Positions 63,756 through 64,000 of a stretch of 64,000 nucleotides of DNA are shown piece after piece. Each line of letters starts with the position of its first letter. The stretch's first letter is position 1. The DNA is from Romboutsia lituseburensis (lineage in GTDB: Bacteria > Bacillota > Clostridia > Peptostreptococcales > Peptostreptococcaceae): positions 1 to 64,000 of the forward strand of contig NZ_JANQBQ010000002.1 in the NCBI RefSeq assembly GCF_024723825.1. Reading direction: 5' to 3'. Position numbers and translations under genes: made by a program. Below the pieces are notes generated by a model. The model had not been told where the DNA came from, searched no databases, and saw only the letters and a list, made by a program, of their open reading frames with translations.

Positions 63756-63914
63756 CTAAATAGTTCTATGATTTTTTATACCATATTTGTAGATTAAGTT
63801 ATCCCATATGTCGCCAAAGCTACATCCTAGTGTTAGTTCAAATAAGATTATGTATAGAACATATATTGGTACTATAATTAAATATTTTTTGAAATTAAAA
63901 AAGATACTATTCAC
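63756..63914 (-). CDS. 52-residue membrane protein
   Basis: GTG 63914 behind GGTGGTG, 15 bases after the stop of a gene entering from the right edge. One helix (YLIIVPIYVLYIILFELTLG), then a soluble tail DIWDNLIYKYG. Likely co-transcribed with that gene. Confidence 0.5.
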   Translation of the reverse strand: MNSIFFNFKKYLIIVPIYVLYIILFELTLGCSFGDIWDNLIYKYGIKNHRTI

Positions 63915-63929
63915 TTTATCACCACCAAA

Positions 63930-64000
63930 TTATATATTTACTTCTTTATAATTATCTATAAGATTATCTTTATATAAATACCTTAAACTATCAATAACTT
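63930..64000 (-). CDS. Partial gene entering from the right edge
   Basis: Only the last 23 codons are inside the window (VIDSLRYLYKDNLIDNYKEVNI). The start and most of the gene lie beyond base 64000. Hydrophilic; no family can be named. Confidence 0.45.
   Translation of the reverse strand, partial: VIDSLRYLYKDNLIDNYKEVNI

Overview
The window is very AT-rich, with dense Shine-Dalgarno sites (AGGAGG-like), frequent TTG and GTG starts and many small membrane proteins. Together with families such as DUF1540, YvrJ/DUF1659/DUF2922, DUF2089, a clostridial-type thioredoxin reductase and S66/S41 peptidases, this points to a low-GC clostridium. Peptostreptococcaceae (Paraclostridium, Paeniclostridium, Clostridioides relatives) is my inference. 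There are no rRNA or tRNA genes and no essential housekeeping cluster. A ParA/ribbon-helix-helix pair, a serine recombinase, many dispersed repeats and about a dozen pseudogenes make it look like a large plasmid, or a plasmid-derived or accessory chromosomal region. The sequence alone does not decide which.

Layout. 1-7 kb: TPR-GGDEF cyclase, DUF1540, HD nucleotidase, the parA/RHH pair amid phased AT-rich repeats, an exported protein and a C39 peptidase. 6.9-9.4 kb: a tandem duplication containing csaA, its terminator and a block of TGTC repeats; the left csaA copy is almost deleted. 9.4-14.2 kb: Fic enzyme surrounded by decayed genes (Fe-S protein, ABC-F, M20 amidohydrolase, WYL regulator). 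14.2-20.5 kb: BASS transporter, CDF metal exporter behind a probable NiCo-type riboswitch, ferritin-like protein, serine recombinase and an HTH protein with internal repeats. 20.6-24.7 kb: two-component system plus lantibiotic-protection-type ABC transporter, less AT-rich than its surroundings and with a shortened last permease. 25-26.8 kb: CPBP protease and small membrane proteins. 26.8-29.1 kb: thiol-redox operon gpx-trxB-like-trxA with a divergent OhrR/MarR regulator; both promoters carry the same operator-like sequence. 29.3-35 kb: small proteins, an ECF sigma/anti-sigma pair behind its own ECF-type promoter, and gene remnants.

35-47.7 kb: MacB-like ABC transporter, YvrJ, XRE/membrane-protein pairs (one decayed), a polymorphic-toxin tail fragment, cold shock protein, DUF1659/DUF2922, a class III nucleotide-cyclase-like protein, three immunity-like hypotheticals and a DUF2089/SHOCT-like operon. 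47.9-52.2 kb: a complete BceRS-BceAB-style module (kinase, regulator, ATPase, FtsX permease), again less AT-rich. 52.4-64 kb: acetyltransferases, HAD phosphatase, S66 carboxypeptidase, methyltransferase, two S41 peptidase lipoproteins (one with a nonsense mutation) and a protein made of three tandem RidA domains.

The recurrent theme is defence of the envelope and of redox balance: two antimicrobial-peptide-sensing modules, a third ABC exporter, ABC-F and MccF-like resistance families, metal efflux, thiol peroxidase/thioredoxin and RidA imine hydrolysis. This sits on a mobile, repeat-rich backbone that is actively losing genes. The most unusual items are the triple RidA protein, the NADPH-motif-less thioredoxin reductase, the duplicated TGTC-repeat block, the phased repeats around parA, and the lone cyclase-like gene.
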